From Mycolicibacterium sp. P9-64 (GTDB lineage Bacteria > Actinomycetota > Actinomycetes > Mycobacteriales > Mycobacteriaceae): a stretch of DNA of 63,744 nt. Position numbers and translations under genes: made by a program. Every line of letters starts with the position of its first letter. The stretch's first letter is position 1. Positions 1 through 8,135 of this stretch are shown in pieces. The stretch covers positions 1-63,744 of the forward strand of contig NZ_NPKO01000019.1 in the NCBI RefSeq assembly GCF_008329605.1, written 5' to 3'. The notes under the pieces are model-generated. The model was not told the DNA's origin. It saw only the letters and a program-made list of their open reading frames with translations, and made no database searches.

Positions 1-206
1 GCCACCTCCGAGCCCAACCCACGACCCCGCTTGGCTGCCGGTACCCCGCGCGCCGCCTCCGCCGAACGGCGTTTCTCATCCAGCGTCGCCGTCACCCGGG
101 CCTGCGCTGCCGCGGCGGCCGACTTCAGCCACTCCAACTCCGCGATGCGCTCCACCAGCGCGGACTCATCCGCATCCAGATCGACGACCACCGACTGCTC
201 GAACAC
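1..206 (-). CDS. DUF222/HNH endonuclease (13E12 family), N-terminal fragment
   Basis: Only the first 68 codons lie in the window; the gene runs off the left edge. The minus-strand reading starts at a GTG (204-206) with MFEQSVVVDLDADESALVER and continues through an alanine/arginine-rich helix (SAAAAAQARVTATLDEKRRS) to GVPAAKRGRGLGSEVA. This is the usual start of the DUF222 domain in mycobacterial 13E12-repeat proteins, which normally end in an HNH nuclease domain. The start codon sits inside a perfect LexA box (199-214), so damage-inducible expression is likely. The family call is good. A slightly more upstream start cannot be excluded, and the HNH part is not visible here. Confidence 0.8.
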   Translation of the reverse strand, partial: MFEQSVVVDLDADESALVERIAELEWLKSAAAAAQARVTATLDEKRRSAEAARGVPAAKRGRGLGSEV

Positions 207-214
207 GTGTTCGA
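199..214. promoter_or_regulatory. Perfect mycobacterial SOS (LexA) box
   Basis: TCGAACACGTGTTCGA is a 16-bp perfect palindrome matching the mycobacterial LexA consensus TCGAAC-N4-GTTCGA. It overlaps the putative GTG start of the leftward 13E12 gene and lies 58 bp upstream of the rightward oxidoreductase start. LexA sites in front of 13E12 genes are known from M. tuberculosis, so control of the leftward gene is the natural reading. Confidence 0.85.
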
Positions 215-271
215 TCGTACTCCGGCGCTGTGACACGATTGGTCAAGACGACTTCACGAAGGGAACCATCC

Positions 272-673
272 GTGCCGACACCGCTGCCCGACGACCTGCT
301 CGACCTGCTCCGCAGGCCAAGCCCGTGCTTCATCGCCACGCTGATGCCCGATGGGTCGCCCCAACTCACGCAGACCTGGGTCACCACGGACGGTGAGCAC
401 ATCGTGATCAACATCGTCGATGGCATGCAGAAGGCCAAGAACATCGCCCGCGACGGTCGCGTGGCGGTCAACGTCGTCGACCCCGACGAGGTGTTCCGGT
501 ACTACGCGGTCCGCGGCCGCGTCATCGGCATCACGACAGAGGGTGGTGCCGAGAGCATCGACGAGATCTCGCAGAAATACCTCGGAACGCCCTACCCGAA
601 CTTCAGGGGCCAGCCCGAGACCAGGGTCGTGATCACCGTCGAAGCCGACAGCATCACCCCTCCCCGCGGCTGA
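272..673 (+). CDS. PPOX-class pyridoxamine 5'-phosphate oxidase-like flavoprotein, probably F420-dependent
   Basis: A 133-residue protein with the split-beta-barrel pattern of the PNPOx-like superfamily: PCFIATLMPDGSPQLTQTWV near residues 17-36, then a strand HIVINIVDG, the helix KAKNIARDGRVAVNVVDPD, and a late segment YLGTPYPNFRGQPETRVVIT. Mycobacterial members of this size usually bind F420 (or FMN/haem) and reduce small substrates; the cofactor is inferred. The GTG at 272 is preferred because GAAGGGA precedes it. The in-frame GTG at 230 would add 14 unconserved residues. The gene converges on the next gene with a 20-nt tail-to-tail overlap. Confidence 0.8.
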   Translation: MPTPLPDDLLDLLRRPSPCFIATLMPDGSPQLTQTWVTTDGEHIVINIVDGMQKAKNIARDGRVAVNVVDPDEVFRYYAVRGRVIGITTEGGAESIDEISQKYLGTPYPNFRGQPETRVVITVEADSITPPRG

Positions 674-1448
674 TCGCACCGACGGTGAAGCACGACGTCC
701 GGCCACCGTCGACGACGAGGTTGGTGCCGGTGATGTAGGTGGCGTCATCGGACAGCAGGAACGCCACGGCGTCGGCGATCTCGGCGGGCTGCGCAATTCG
801 GCCAACGGGGATCGACGCCTCGTGCTCGGCTCGTTCGGCGGCTGGATCGGGAGCCACCGCGAATTCGGCTAGCAGCATCGGAGTTTCGGTCTCGCCGGGG
901 GAGACGCTGTTGACACGGATCCCGTGCACTGCCAGCTCGGCGGCCAAAGCGCGGGTCATAGCGAGGACGCCGCCCTTCGACGCCGTGTATGCGACGTAGC
1001 CGGCCTGACCCAGCAGCCCGAGTTCGGATCCGGTCGTCACGATCGCGCCGCGACCGGCGGGGATCATCCGCCTGGCCGCCTCACGGCAGACATAGAAGTT
1101 GCCGGAGAGGTTGACGTCGAGGTGGCGAAGCCAATCGTCGTCGGTCGTCGTCGCCACCGGTGAAATCGCCGAGATACCTGCATTGCTGAACACCGCCGAC
1201 GGTGTGCCGAGTTCCTCGGCGCGGTCGAAGGCCGCCGCCACCTGAGCGGAGTCGGTGACGTCGGCCGCGATCGCCAGGGCGGCAGACCCCGCCGCCCTGC
1301 ACAGCTCGGCCGTTTCCTCGAGATCGGCGCCTGGTAGCGCGACGAGCGCTACCGCCGCTCCTTCACCGGCCAGCCCAAGTGCGGTCGCGCGCCCGATACC
1401 CGAACTCGCTCCGGTGACAAGGGCGACGCGGTTGGTGAAACGTTGCAT
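654..1448 (-). CDS. SDR family oxidoreductase (classical)
   Basis: A 264-residue classical short-chain dehydrogenase. The nucleotide motif TGASSGIG is at residues 14-21, the NAG motif in VFSNAGIS is near 91, the catalytic serine in GSELG near 142, and YTASK (Tyr/Lys) near 155-159. The C-terminal ITGTNLVVDGG is the usual subunit-interface strand. It is the last gene of a likely minus-strand run TetR (2497) - SDR (1494) - this SDR, with gaps of 31 and 45 nt. Substrate unknown; the context suggests an alcohol or ketone from lipid or xenobiotic oxidation. Confidence 0.88.
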   Translation of the reverse strand: MQRFTNRVALVTGASSGIGRATALGLAGEGAAVALVALPGADLEETAELCRAAGSAALAIAADVTDSAQVAAAFDRAEELGTPSAVFSNAGISAISPVATTTDDDWLRHLDVNLSGNFYVCREAARRMIPAGRGAIVTTGSELGLLGQAGYVAYTASKGGVLAMTRALAAELAVHGIRVNSVSPGETETPMLLAEFAVAPDPAAERAEHEASIPVGRIAQPAEIADAVAFLLSDDATYITGTNLVVDGGRTSCFTVGAISRGEG

Positions 1449-1493
1449 GTGACGATCATGCAGCGCGGTGGCCCGGCAGGTGTTACCTCGGGG

Positions 1494-2465
1494 TCAGGAC
1501 TTCTTGCTCGACGCCGATTGCAGCGCGTCGTAGCGAGCGCCGGTGAGCTCGACCGACTTCTCCCACAGCCGCTTCGCCACGGTTTCGTTGCGGGCTGCCT
1601 TGGACTGCGGGGACCGCCGCACTGGACCGCGGACGCCGAACAGTCGGTTGGGTCCCAAGTAGTCGCCATTGCGCACGTCCGGCATCGTGGCCGCGTAGAG
1701 CTGGCTCAGTGCGCCCGCCGACTCGCTGTTGCCGAAGATGCGCAGCCCGAGGTGGGTGGCCGCCAGAGCGCCAGGGATCGGCGGGACCATCGGGTCGAAC
1801 AGGTTGGTCGCCGCCACACCCGGGTGCGCGACAACGGATTTCAGCGTGAGGCCGGCAGCCTCGCTGCGGCGCGCGAGCTCCGTGCCGAACATCAGGTTGG
1901 CCAGCTTGGATTGCTGGTAAGCGGTCATTCGGCCGTAGCGCCGACGCTCGAAGTTCAGGTCGTCGAGCACGATGCGCCCCTGTCGGTGCGCGATGCTCGC
2001 CAGCGAGACGACGCGCGGTGCTGACGCCGTCAGCAGCGCGGGCAGGACACCGTCGGTGAACACGAAGTGCCCGAAATGGTTTGTGCCGATCTGCATCTCG
2101 AAGCCATCGACAGTCCGCGCGAACGGTATCGCCATGAGGCCTGCGTTGTTGATCAGCACGTCGATCGTCGGTGCCAGCGTCGTCGCCTCGGCGGCCGCTG
2201 CGCGAACAGAAGCCAGGTCGGCCAGGTCGAGGGCGACGAGGCCATGCTCGGCCTGTCGGCCAACGGAGCGTATGCGGTTCAGCGCTTCCTGCCCCGTCAC
2301 CTGATTGCGGCAGGCCAAAATGATCCGTGCGCCGGCTCCGGCAAGTGCTGTCGCCGCCTGCAGGCCGAGACCGTTGTTGGCTCCCGTGATGAGGATCGTC
2401 TTGCCGGTTTGGTCGGGTACGTCGCTGAGTCCGAAGTCATTGATCTGCAAGGGGGTACGCGTCAT
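1494..2465 (-). CDS. SDR family oxidoreductase, protochlorophyllide reductase/retinol dehydrogenase-like
   Basis: A 323-residue SDR of the extended retinol-dehydrogenase/POR-like type common in mycobacteria. It has TGANNGLG near residues 28-35, NNAGLM near 107-112, SLASIAHRQG around the catalytic serine, and YQQSK as the YxxxK catalytic pair. The start is preceded by AGAGGA. The gene lies 31 nt downstream of a TetR gene and is probably co-transcribed with it. These enzymes reduce or oxidise hydrophobic alcohols and ketones with NADP(H); the substrate is not predictable here. Confidence 0.88.
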   Translation of the reverse strand: MTRTPLQINDFGLSDVPDQTGKTILITGANNGLGLQAATALAGAGARIILACRNQVTGQEALNRIRSVGRQAEHGLVALDLADLASVRAAAAEATTLAPTIDVLINNAGLMAIPFARTVDGFEMQIGTNHFGHFVFTDGVLPALLTASAPRVVSLASIAHRQGRIVLDDLNFERRRYGRMTAYQQSKLANLMFGTELARRSEAAGLTLKSVVAHPGVAATNLFDPMVPPIPGALAATHLGLRIFGNSESAGALSQLYAATMPDVRNGDYLGPNRLFGVRGPVRRSPQSKAARNETVAKRLWEKSVELTGARYDALQSASSKKS

Positions 2466-2496
2466 CGGGCAATCCTCTTTTTGGCTGGATTCGTCG

Positions 2497-3249
2497 CTAC
2501 TGGCTGGGTTGGTCGTTCGAGAATGCGAGGTGCAGGGGGAGGCTCTGATCGACCGTCATCCCGGTAAGCCGGGCGGTCGACTCCGCGAGACCGGAGACGG
2601 TGGTTGCGAGGTATTCGATGAAGTTGTCGACGGACATCGGATCGTCTTGGGCGCGATTGGCGCCAAGCCACCAGTCCGTTGCGGAAGCGACGGCGCCACC
2701 GATCGAGTAGATCGTCAGCTCGGCATAGGCACCGTCGACCGCTTCCTGGTCGAGGGCATTGGAGAACAATTCGGCTGCGCGCCTTGCTGATTGGCGTGCG
2801 GACTGCAACGTCCGCTCCGACTCCTCCATCTGCTGGGTGAAGTGGCTGTGCACCATGAACCGGAAGACGTTCGGGTACTCCATCACGACTTTCGCGTACT
2901 CGGTGGCGCCACGGCGAACGAGCTCGCCCGCGGAATCGCTCATCAGGTTGATGTTGGACAGCACCCGCTCCCACAGCATGTCCTGGATCCGTTCGACGAT
3001 TGCGTCGAAGAGGTCGACCTTGTCCTTGAAGTGCCGGTACAGCTTCGGCTTTGCGGTGCCCGCCTCCTTGGCGATGTCGTCCATGCTGACGTCGGGCCCG
3101 AGCTTGCCCAGCGCGCGGAACGCCGCGTCGACGAACTCTTCGCGGACCATGGCGCGATGTTCGCGCCAGCGTTCAGTGCGCGCGTCGGGTCGCTGGCCTT
3201 CCCGTTTCTCGGTTCCGCGTGCCCGCGCTCTGGTTGCCACGACTACCAC
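2497..3249 (-). CDS. TetR family transcriptional regulator
   Basis: A 250-residue TetR repressor. After a basic N-terminal tail, the helix-turn-helix is at residues ~35-85, with VSMDDIAKEAGTAKPKLYRH and FKDKVDLFDAI. The C-terminal ligand domain has FRFMVHSHF and a tryptophan-rich end (ATDWWLGAN). It is clearly paralogous to the TetR at 10161-10883: both have PKLYRxF-DK-LFDA, a similar ERV...LVR stretch and PNVFRF. A perfect 11-bp palindrome lies 10 nt upstream of the GTG start, in the position expected for autoregulation. Two SDR genes follow in the same direction. Confidence 0.9.
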   Translation of the reverse strand: MVVVATRARARGTEKREGQRPDARTERWREHRAMVREEFVDAAFRALGKLGPDVSMDDIAKEAGTAKPKLYRHFKDKVDLFDAIVERIQDMLWERVLSNINLMSDSAGELVRRGATEYAKVVMEYPNVFRFMVHSHFTQQMEESERTLQSARQSARRAAELFSNALDQEAVDGAYAELTIYSIGGAVASATDWWLGANRAQDDPMSVDNFIEYLATTVSGLAESTARLTGMTVDQSLPLHLAFSNDQPSQ

Positions 3250-3258
3250 TTTATCCGA

Positions 3259-3269
3259 TACCGACGGTA
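3259..3269. promoter_or_regulatory. Candidate TetR operator (TACCG-A-CGGTA)
   Basis: TACCGACGGTA is a perfect palindrome (5-1-5). The wider site CCGATACCGACGGTACTGG keeps 7 of 9 arm matches. It lies 10 nt before the start of the TetR gene. Related TACCG/CGGTA arms occur at 9861-9884 and 14763-14806, upstream of the two oxidation operons. Confidence 0.5.
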
Positions 3270-3307
3270 CTGGCTAATTTGTGTGTCGGCCATCTGACCT
3301 GGCTCTG

Positions 3308-4681
3308 TCATCGGGTTGCGCGCCACCGCGCGTCGGCAACACCGTCCGGGGTCGCGGGTTCGTCGCCGTAGATCCATTCGCGGGCGATCCGGTGCCAATT
3401 GTTGCTGGCCCCCAACTGGCCGAGCACGCCGAAGGTCAAGAAGTCTGCTCGCCGCGAGAACAGGTGCTCGGGCGGCAGATTCTGATGGCGCATACCCGAG
3501 AACTCCGTCATCCGGGGATCGATTGCGTCGAGCATGCTTCCGCTGGCCATGGCCGGCGTGACCGTGATGACCTCGTCGGTGAGATGCCACCCGGCGGCGG
3601 CATGGATGTAGTCGAGGCATTCCTCGGGCGTCACCCCGGCATCGCTGGCCATCACCCCCCGACGGACCATCATGTCGAACAGGTCTTGGCTGCGGTTCTC
3701 GGAGGCGGCGCGCATGCACTGCCTCTCGAACTCGACGTGCACGGGATCCATGTGGTTGTAGAGCCCGAAGTCGATGAAACCGACCTTCCCGTCACGGCCG
3801 AGCAGGATGTTGCCCGGATGCGGATCGCCACAGAACTCGTTGTGCAGGAACAGGGAACCGACGTAGAACCGGTAGATGATCTCGCCGACCCGGTCGCGAT
3901 CGGCACTCGGCAGTTCGCAGATCCCGTCGAACGAGGTGCCGTCGAATAGTTCTGTCACCACCACCCTGCGGCCACTGCGCTCCGGCACGCTGTCGGGTAC
4001 CGCGATGAACGGATGATCGGCGAACAGCGTCGCCAGCTCGTGCTGGGTGCGCGCTTCCCGCTCGTAGTCGAGTTCGCTCTCCATGTTGCGTGAGATCTCG
4101 GCCGCGAGCTCGGGAGCCGACACCGTCGGAATCGCGGTGCGCCAGAACTTCAGGAACAACGCCAAGTTCTTCATGTCGGCCCGGATCGCCGCGTCGACAC
4201 CCGGGTACTGCACCTTGACCGCGACGTCGCGACCGTCGTGCAGGCGGGCGCGGTAGACCTGACCGATCGACGCCGCTGCCATCGGCTTGTCGTCGAACTC
4301 TGCGAACAGCGTCGCCACGGGATCGCCGAGGTCGTCCTCGATCTGCTTTCGCATGACGTCGAACGAGACCGTCGGTGCCTGATCGCGCAGTACCGCAAGC
4401 TTGGCCTGAAACTTCGCGCGGTGCGATTCGGGCACCAGATCAAGGTCGACGACCGAGAGCATCTGGCCAAGTTTCATGGCCGCGCCCTTCATGCTGCCAA
4501 GCACCTGCACCAGCTGGTCAGCGGCCTGAATCGCGGTCTTCTCCGAGATCCGTGCCTTGGTCTCCCTGGACCGGCCAAGCATCGACACCCTGGCGCTGGC
4601 GGTCCTGGCCGCCTGCGTCGCAGCCGCCTTGCCGAGCTTGGAGCCTCGCGAGACTCGCGAGGTGGGTACCTGGTCTGACAT
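3308..4681 (-). CDS. ABC1/UbiB-family atypical protein kinase (AarF domain)
   Basis: A 457-residue UbiB/ADCK-like atypical kinase. The signature KxGQ appears as MKLGQMLS near residues 70-76, the alanine-rich loop as AAASIGQVYRARL near 135, the VKVQYPG lysine strand follows, and the catalytic/metal motifs are FCGDPHPGN and FIDFG near 285-305. Family members act as ATPases or kinases in isoprenoid-quinone or other lipid biology. Mycobacterial copies often sit with lipid-metabolism oxidoreductases. It begins 46 nt after the upstream alpha/beta hydrolase gene, with GGAGGA in front, and is probably the tail of the PF10118-FMO-SDR-hydrolase operon. No membrane segment is obvious. Confidence 0.88.
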   Translation of the reverse strand: MSDQVPTSRVSRGSKLGKAAATQAARTASARVSMLGRSRETKARISEKTAIQAADQLVQVLGSMKGAAMKLGQMLSVVDLDLVPESHRAKFQAKLAVLRDQAPTVSFDVMRKQIEDDLGDPVATLFAEFDDKPMAAASIGQVYRARLHDGRDVAVKVQYPGVDAAIRADMKNLALFLKFWRTAIPTVSAPELAAEISRNMESELDYEREARTQHELATLFADHPFIAVPDSVPERSGRRVVVTELFDGTSFDGICELPSADRDRVGEIIYRFYVGSLFLHNEFCGDPHPGNILLGRDGKVGFIDFGLYNHMDPVHVEFERQCMRAASENRSQDLFDMMVRRGVMASDAGVTPEECLDYIHAAAGWHLTDEVITVTPAMASGSMLDAIDPRMTEFSGMRHQNLPPEHLFSRRADFLTFGVLGQLGASNNWHRIAREWIYGDEPATPDGVADARWRATR

Positions 4682-4727
4682 TGCGGAGTCCTCCGAGGGT
4701 GATCACTCAGGGTACAAATGTCAGCGT

Positions 4728-5639
4728 TCATCCCGTCACTCGCGCCCACTTCCACGCGGACGCACGGGCCTTGGCCGTCAGGCTGAGGAGGTGTGCGGCG
4801 ACGGCCTCCCGGCGTTCGTAGGGCAGATGGTGGCCCGCCCCTTGGTACACGACCACCTGGCTCCCGGGAATGCCCTCGGCGATCCGCTGGGCATGCGCGG
4901 GTGGGGTCAGCATGTCCTTCGAGCCTGCCATGACGACGACGTCCACGTTGCGGAAGGCCGCCAACGCTTCATATCGGTTGTGTTGCAACAACGATCGCCC
5001 CAGGGAGGCGACCGTGCGGGGATCGCTCCGTGCCAGCTGCTGGATGGAACGATTCATGTCGTGATGCCGCGGCCGCGAGCCGAACAGCACGCCGCGGGTG
5101 CCCTGCCTGACGAGGAAGAGGGGCTTGCTCGGCAGCGTCACCCGTGCCGTGACCGCCAGCGCTGCCAAGAGCAGACGATCGACGCCACGGAACTTGCGGA
5201 TCGGGCCGAGGAGGTCCCCGGCGCTGGTCGCCACGAATGCCGCTCCGAAGGCGCGCGCCTCGATCACGCCGGGATAGAGCTCCGCCAACGCCATCAGCGT
5301 CATGCCGCCGAGTGAATGCCCGCCGAAGACGATCGGGCCGTCCGGCACCAAAGACCGCAGGACGGCGGCCAGGTCGTCGGCGAGAACCGTGATGGACGCC
5401 GGTCCAGTCGCCGAGCCGCCGTGACCGCGGTGGTCGTAGGCGAGCACCCGAACGGCGGAATCTGCCGCGACGAGCAGTTCCGCCACGTCCTCCCAGCTGC
5501 TGCTGGACAGGCTCCAACCGTGGGTGAGCACGACCGTGACGTCGGGTTCGCGTGAGCCCCATTCGATGACCTGCAACCATCCGTCGTCGGTCGGGAGACG
5601 AAACTTGCGCGGCAGGACGGTTGATCGATCTCGGGCCAT
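4728..5639 (-). CDS. alpha/beta hydrolase
   Basis: A 303-residue alpha/beta hydrolase. It has an oxyanion-hole HGW in VVLTHGWSLSSSSW, YDHRGHG after strand beta-4, a nucleophile elbow GHSLGG (Ser), the acid loop MAGSKDMLTP and the catalytic histidine in GAGHHLPYE. The ATG at 5639 is preferred because it follows the stop of the upstream SDR by 7 nt; a longer start at 5708 would overlap that gene by 62 nt. With the preceding Baeyer-Villiger monooxygenase it makes a logical pair: the monooxygenase produces an ester or lactone and a hydrolase opens it. That pathway is inference. Confidence 0.87.
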   Translation of the reverse strand: MARDRSTVLPRKFRLPTDDGWLQVIEWGSREPDVTVVLTHGWSLSSSSWEDVAELLVAADSAVRVLAYDHRGHGGSATGPASITVLADDLAAVLRSLVPDGPIVFGGHSLGGMTLMALAELYPGVIEARAFGAAFVATSAGDLLGPIRKFRGVDRLLLAALAVTARVTLPSKPLFLVRQGTRGVLFGSRPRHHDMNRSIQQLARSDPRTVASLGRSLLQHNRYEALAAFRNVDVVVMAGSKDMLTPPAHAQRIAEGIPGSQVVVYQGAGHHLPYERREAVAAHLLSLTAKARASAWKWARVTG

Positions 5640-5646
5640 CGCGGGG

Positions 5647-6588
5647 CTACCTGCTCTCGCTGAGGACACGGGTGGCGGCGTCGACCGCCACTGGTGCCGA
5701 ACCTCCAAGCCGGTTCAATAGCCGCGCACCCAGCTTCTCGATCGTCTGCACGGAGAACGGTTGTGTCATCCGGCGATTGACGCCTGGGGCGATCCGCAGC
5801 ATGAAGTAACCCAGCCACGCCTCGGTGCGGACCGGCACGACCGCGAGGTCGAAGCGCACGGCGCGCACCACGGCACGGGCGACGAGATCGGGGCTCATCG
5901 GCGAGAACGGCAGCTTCTCGGCGAACTCCTGGACCTGGCGCATGGCCTGCTTGCCGCGCTCGACGAGTTCCTGGTCGATGCCCACGTTGACGGCGTTGAT
6001 GCCGATGTTGGTGCTGATGACTCCCGGGCAGATCGCGCTGACGCCGATGCCGTGTGGCCGAAACTCCAGCCGCAGACATTCGGTCAGCATCTTCACCCCG
6101 GCCTTGGATACCGAGTAGGCCGACATCACCGGGGTCGGCGTGAATGCCGCCGCCGACGCGATGTTGACGATGTACCCGCCCTGACCGCGCTCGACCATCT
6201 GCGCACCGAAGACGCGGCAGCCGTGCACGACTCCCATCAGGTTGACGCTGAGTTGGCGGTCCCAGTCTGCAGGAGAAAGCTCGAGAAACGCCCCGCTGAC
6301 CAGCATTCCGGCGTTGTTCACCAGAACGTCGGCGAAGCCGTGCTCGGCGAGCACGTCGCGGCCGAAGGCCTCCCAGTCGTCCGGATCGGTGACGTCGAGA
6401 CGATCCGCCGACGCCCTTCCTCCCGCCCCCTTGATCATTGCCGCAGTGGCCTCCGCAGCGTCAAGGTCGATGTCGGAGACCACGACGTGGGCGCCCAGTC
6501 TTCCGAATCGGATCGCGGTTGCGCGACCGATGCCGCTGCCTGCGCCGGTGACCACCACGAGCTCGGGCTTCAGATCGTTGAGTTTCAC
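5647..6588 (-). CDS. SDR family oxidoreductase
   Basis: A 313-residue SDR starting at GTG, MKLNDLKPELVVVTGAGSGI, with TGAGSGIG near residues 14-21, D65-type LDVTDPDD, NNAGM near 92, IASAAAF around the catalytic serine and YSVSK as the catalytic pair. A ~60-residue C-terminal extension (MTQPFSVQTIEKLGARLLNR) is typical of the lipid-associated SDRs found beside mycobacterial monooxygenases. The start overlaps the monooxygenase stop by 4 nt, with GAGGAGG ahead, so the two are translationally coupled. Likely role: oxidising the alcohol to the ketone used by the monooxygenase. Confidence 0.88.
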   Translation of the reverse strand: MKLNDLKPELVVVTGAGSGIGRATAIRFGRLGAHVVVSDIDLDAAEATAAMIKGAGGRASADRLDVTDPDDWEAFGRDVLAEHGFADVLVNNAGMLVSGAFLELSPADWDRQLSVNLMGVVHGCRVFGAQMVERGQGGYIVNIASAAAFTPTPVMSAYSVSKAGVKMLTECLRLEFRPHGIGVSAICPGVISTNIGINAVNVGIDQELVERGKQAMRQVQEFAEKLPFSPMSPDLVARAVVRAVRFDLAVVPVRTEAWLGYFMLRIAPGVNRRMTQPFSVQTIEKLGARLLNRLGGSAPVAVDAATRVLSESR

Positions 6589-8123
6589 ATTGCCTCCTCG
6601 GACACGGTCGCGACGCTTGCGGGCGATGGCGTGCCCCTGCCGTACTGATAGATGTCGAGATCGAAATGGCGGTTTTGCCAATACATTTCGCCGTGCGTCG
6701 ACGGCCGGAACGGAGAGTCGCCCTTGTCGTCGATGTAATAGGTGTTCGATCCCGCGCAGGTCGGGGTGAAGAGGAAGTTGCGCTCCTGACGCTTCAGACA
6801 CTTCTGGAAGTACGCGTCGTGCACCTCCTGGCGGATCTCGCACTCGATGGCACCGCGGCGCTTGGATTCCGCGATGGCACGGCTCAAATGGGCCGACGTC
6901 GCCTCGATCATCCAGATGTAGGAGCCCAACACGAATCCGTAGGGTCCGGTGATCATGAAGATGTTCGGGAAGTCAGGAACCGAAACACCTTGGTACGCTT
7001 GGTATTTGTTTTGATCCCAGAAGCCCTCGAGGTCGACGCCGTCCCTGCCGACGACGGGGAACGGCGGAACCGAACCCTTCTCCCAGAGCTTGAATCCGGT
7101 CGCGCAGATCAGTACGTCGATCTCGTGCTCGACGCCGTCGGCGGTGAGCACGCCCTTGTCGGTGATCCGCTCGATCGACTCGGTGACCAAACTGACGTCG
7201 CCGCGGTTGAACGTGTGCAGGTACTCGTTCGACATCGACGGTCGTTTGCAACCCAGCCCGTAGTGCGGGATCAGCTTCTCGCGTGTCACCGGATCGTCGA
7301 CCTGGCTGCGCATCCATTGGCGCGCAGGCGCCTCGAGCAACTTGCGGATGGAGTCGACCACCCACGACGGTCCGGTCAGCTGACCGCTCATCGCGACCTC
7401 GGTCGCGACGGTGCCGACGAGCCGGATGGCGGACCGTATCAGCTTGCGCTCCATGATCTTGCGGCCGACCGCCCCCACCTCCGCGTCCCGCTTGGGGAAG
7501 ACCCAGATCGGCGTGCGCTGGAACACGGTGAGGTGGTCGACCTCGTCGACGATGGCCGGGACCATCTGCAGCGACGTCGCGCCGGTGCCGATCACGGCGA
7601 CCCGTTTGCCCGCGAGCGCGACGTCGTGATCCCACATCGCCGTGTGCATCAGCGTGCCGCCGAAATCGTCGAGGCCGGGGATGTCCGGCATCTTCGGGCG
7701 TTCCAGCCCGCCGATGGCCATCACCACGTGCCTGCCGGTGAGCTCCGTGCCGCCGTCGGTGACGAGTCGCCACATGCTGTTGCGTTCGTCGTAGGTGGCC
7801 GAGCTGATGGTGGTCTTCAGACGGAGTTTGTCACGCAGACCGTACTTGTCGACCATGTCGTCGGCATAGTCGCGCAGTTCGCTTCCCGGTGCGAAGATCC
7901 TGGACCAGTCGCCGCGCTGCTCGTAGGAGAAGCTGTAGATGAACGACGGAATGTCCACGGCGACACCCGGGTAGGTGTTCGCGTGCCAGGTGCCGCCGAC
8001 ACGGTCCCACTTGTCGACGATCACGAAGTCGTGAATGCCCTTTCGCTGCAGGGCGATCCCGGTACCGATCCCGCCGAAGCCGGCACCGACCACGATCACC
8101 TCGTGTTCGGGGGACGTGCTCAC
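6585..8123 (-). CDS. Flavin-containing Baeyer-Villiger monooxygenase
   Basis: A 512-residue class B flavoprotein monooxygenase. The FAD Rossmann motif is GAGFGGIG at residues 13-20. The Baeyer-Villiger fingerprint FxGxxxHxxxWD is present as FGGTLMHTAMWD near 154-165. The NADPH motif GTGATS is near 178-183. Such enzymes insert oxygen next to a ketone using NADPH and O2, giving esters or lactones. The start is a GTG 12 nt after the upstream PF10118 gene, with a GAGG box in front. The trio monooxygenase-SDR-hydrolase resembles the content of the M. tuberculosis mymA locus, which remodels envelope lipids under acid stress; orthology is not claimed. Confidence 0.92.
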   Translation of the reverse strand: MSTSPEHEVIVVGAGFGGIGTGIALQRKGIHDFVIVDKWDRVGGTWHANTYPGVAVDIPSFIYSFSYEQRGDWSRIFAPGSELRDYADDMVDKYGLRDKLRLKTTISSATYDERNSMWRLVTDGGTELTGRHVVMAIGGLERPKMPDIPGLDDFGGTLMHTAMWDHDVALAGKRVAVIGTGATSLQMVPAIVDEVDHLTVFQRTPIWVFPKRDAEVGAVGRKIMERKLIRSAIRLVGTVATEVAMSGQLTGPSWVVDSIRKLLEAPARQWMRSQVDDPVTREKLIPHYGLGCKRPSMSNEYLHTFNRGDVSLVTESIERITDKGVLTADGVEHEIDVLICATGFKLWEKGSVPPFPVVGRDGVDLEGFWDQNKYQAYQGVSVPDFPNIFMITGPYGFVLGSYIWMIEATSAHLSRAIAESKRRGAIECEIRQEVHDAYFQKCLKRQERNFLFTPTCAGSNTYYIDDKGDSPFRPSTHGEMYWQNRHFDLDIYQYGRGTPSPASVATVSEEAM

Positions 8124-8135
8124 ATGGACCTCGCT

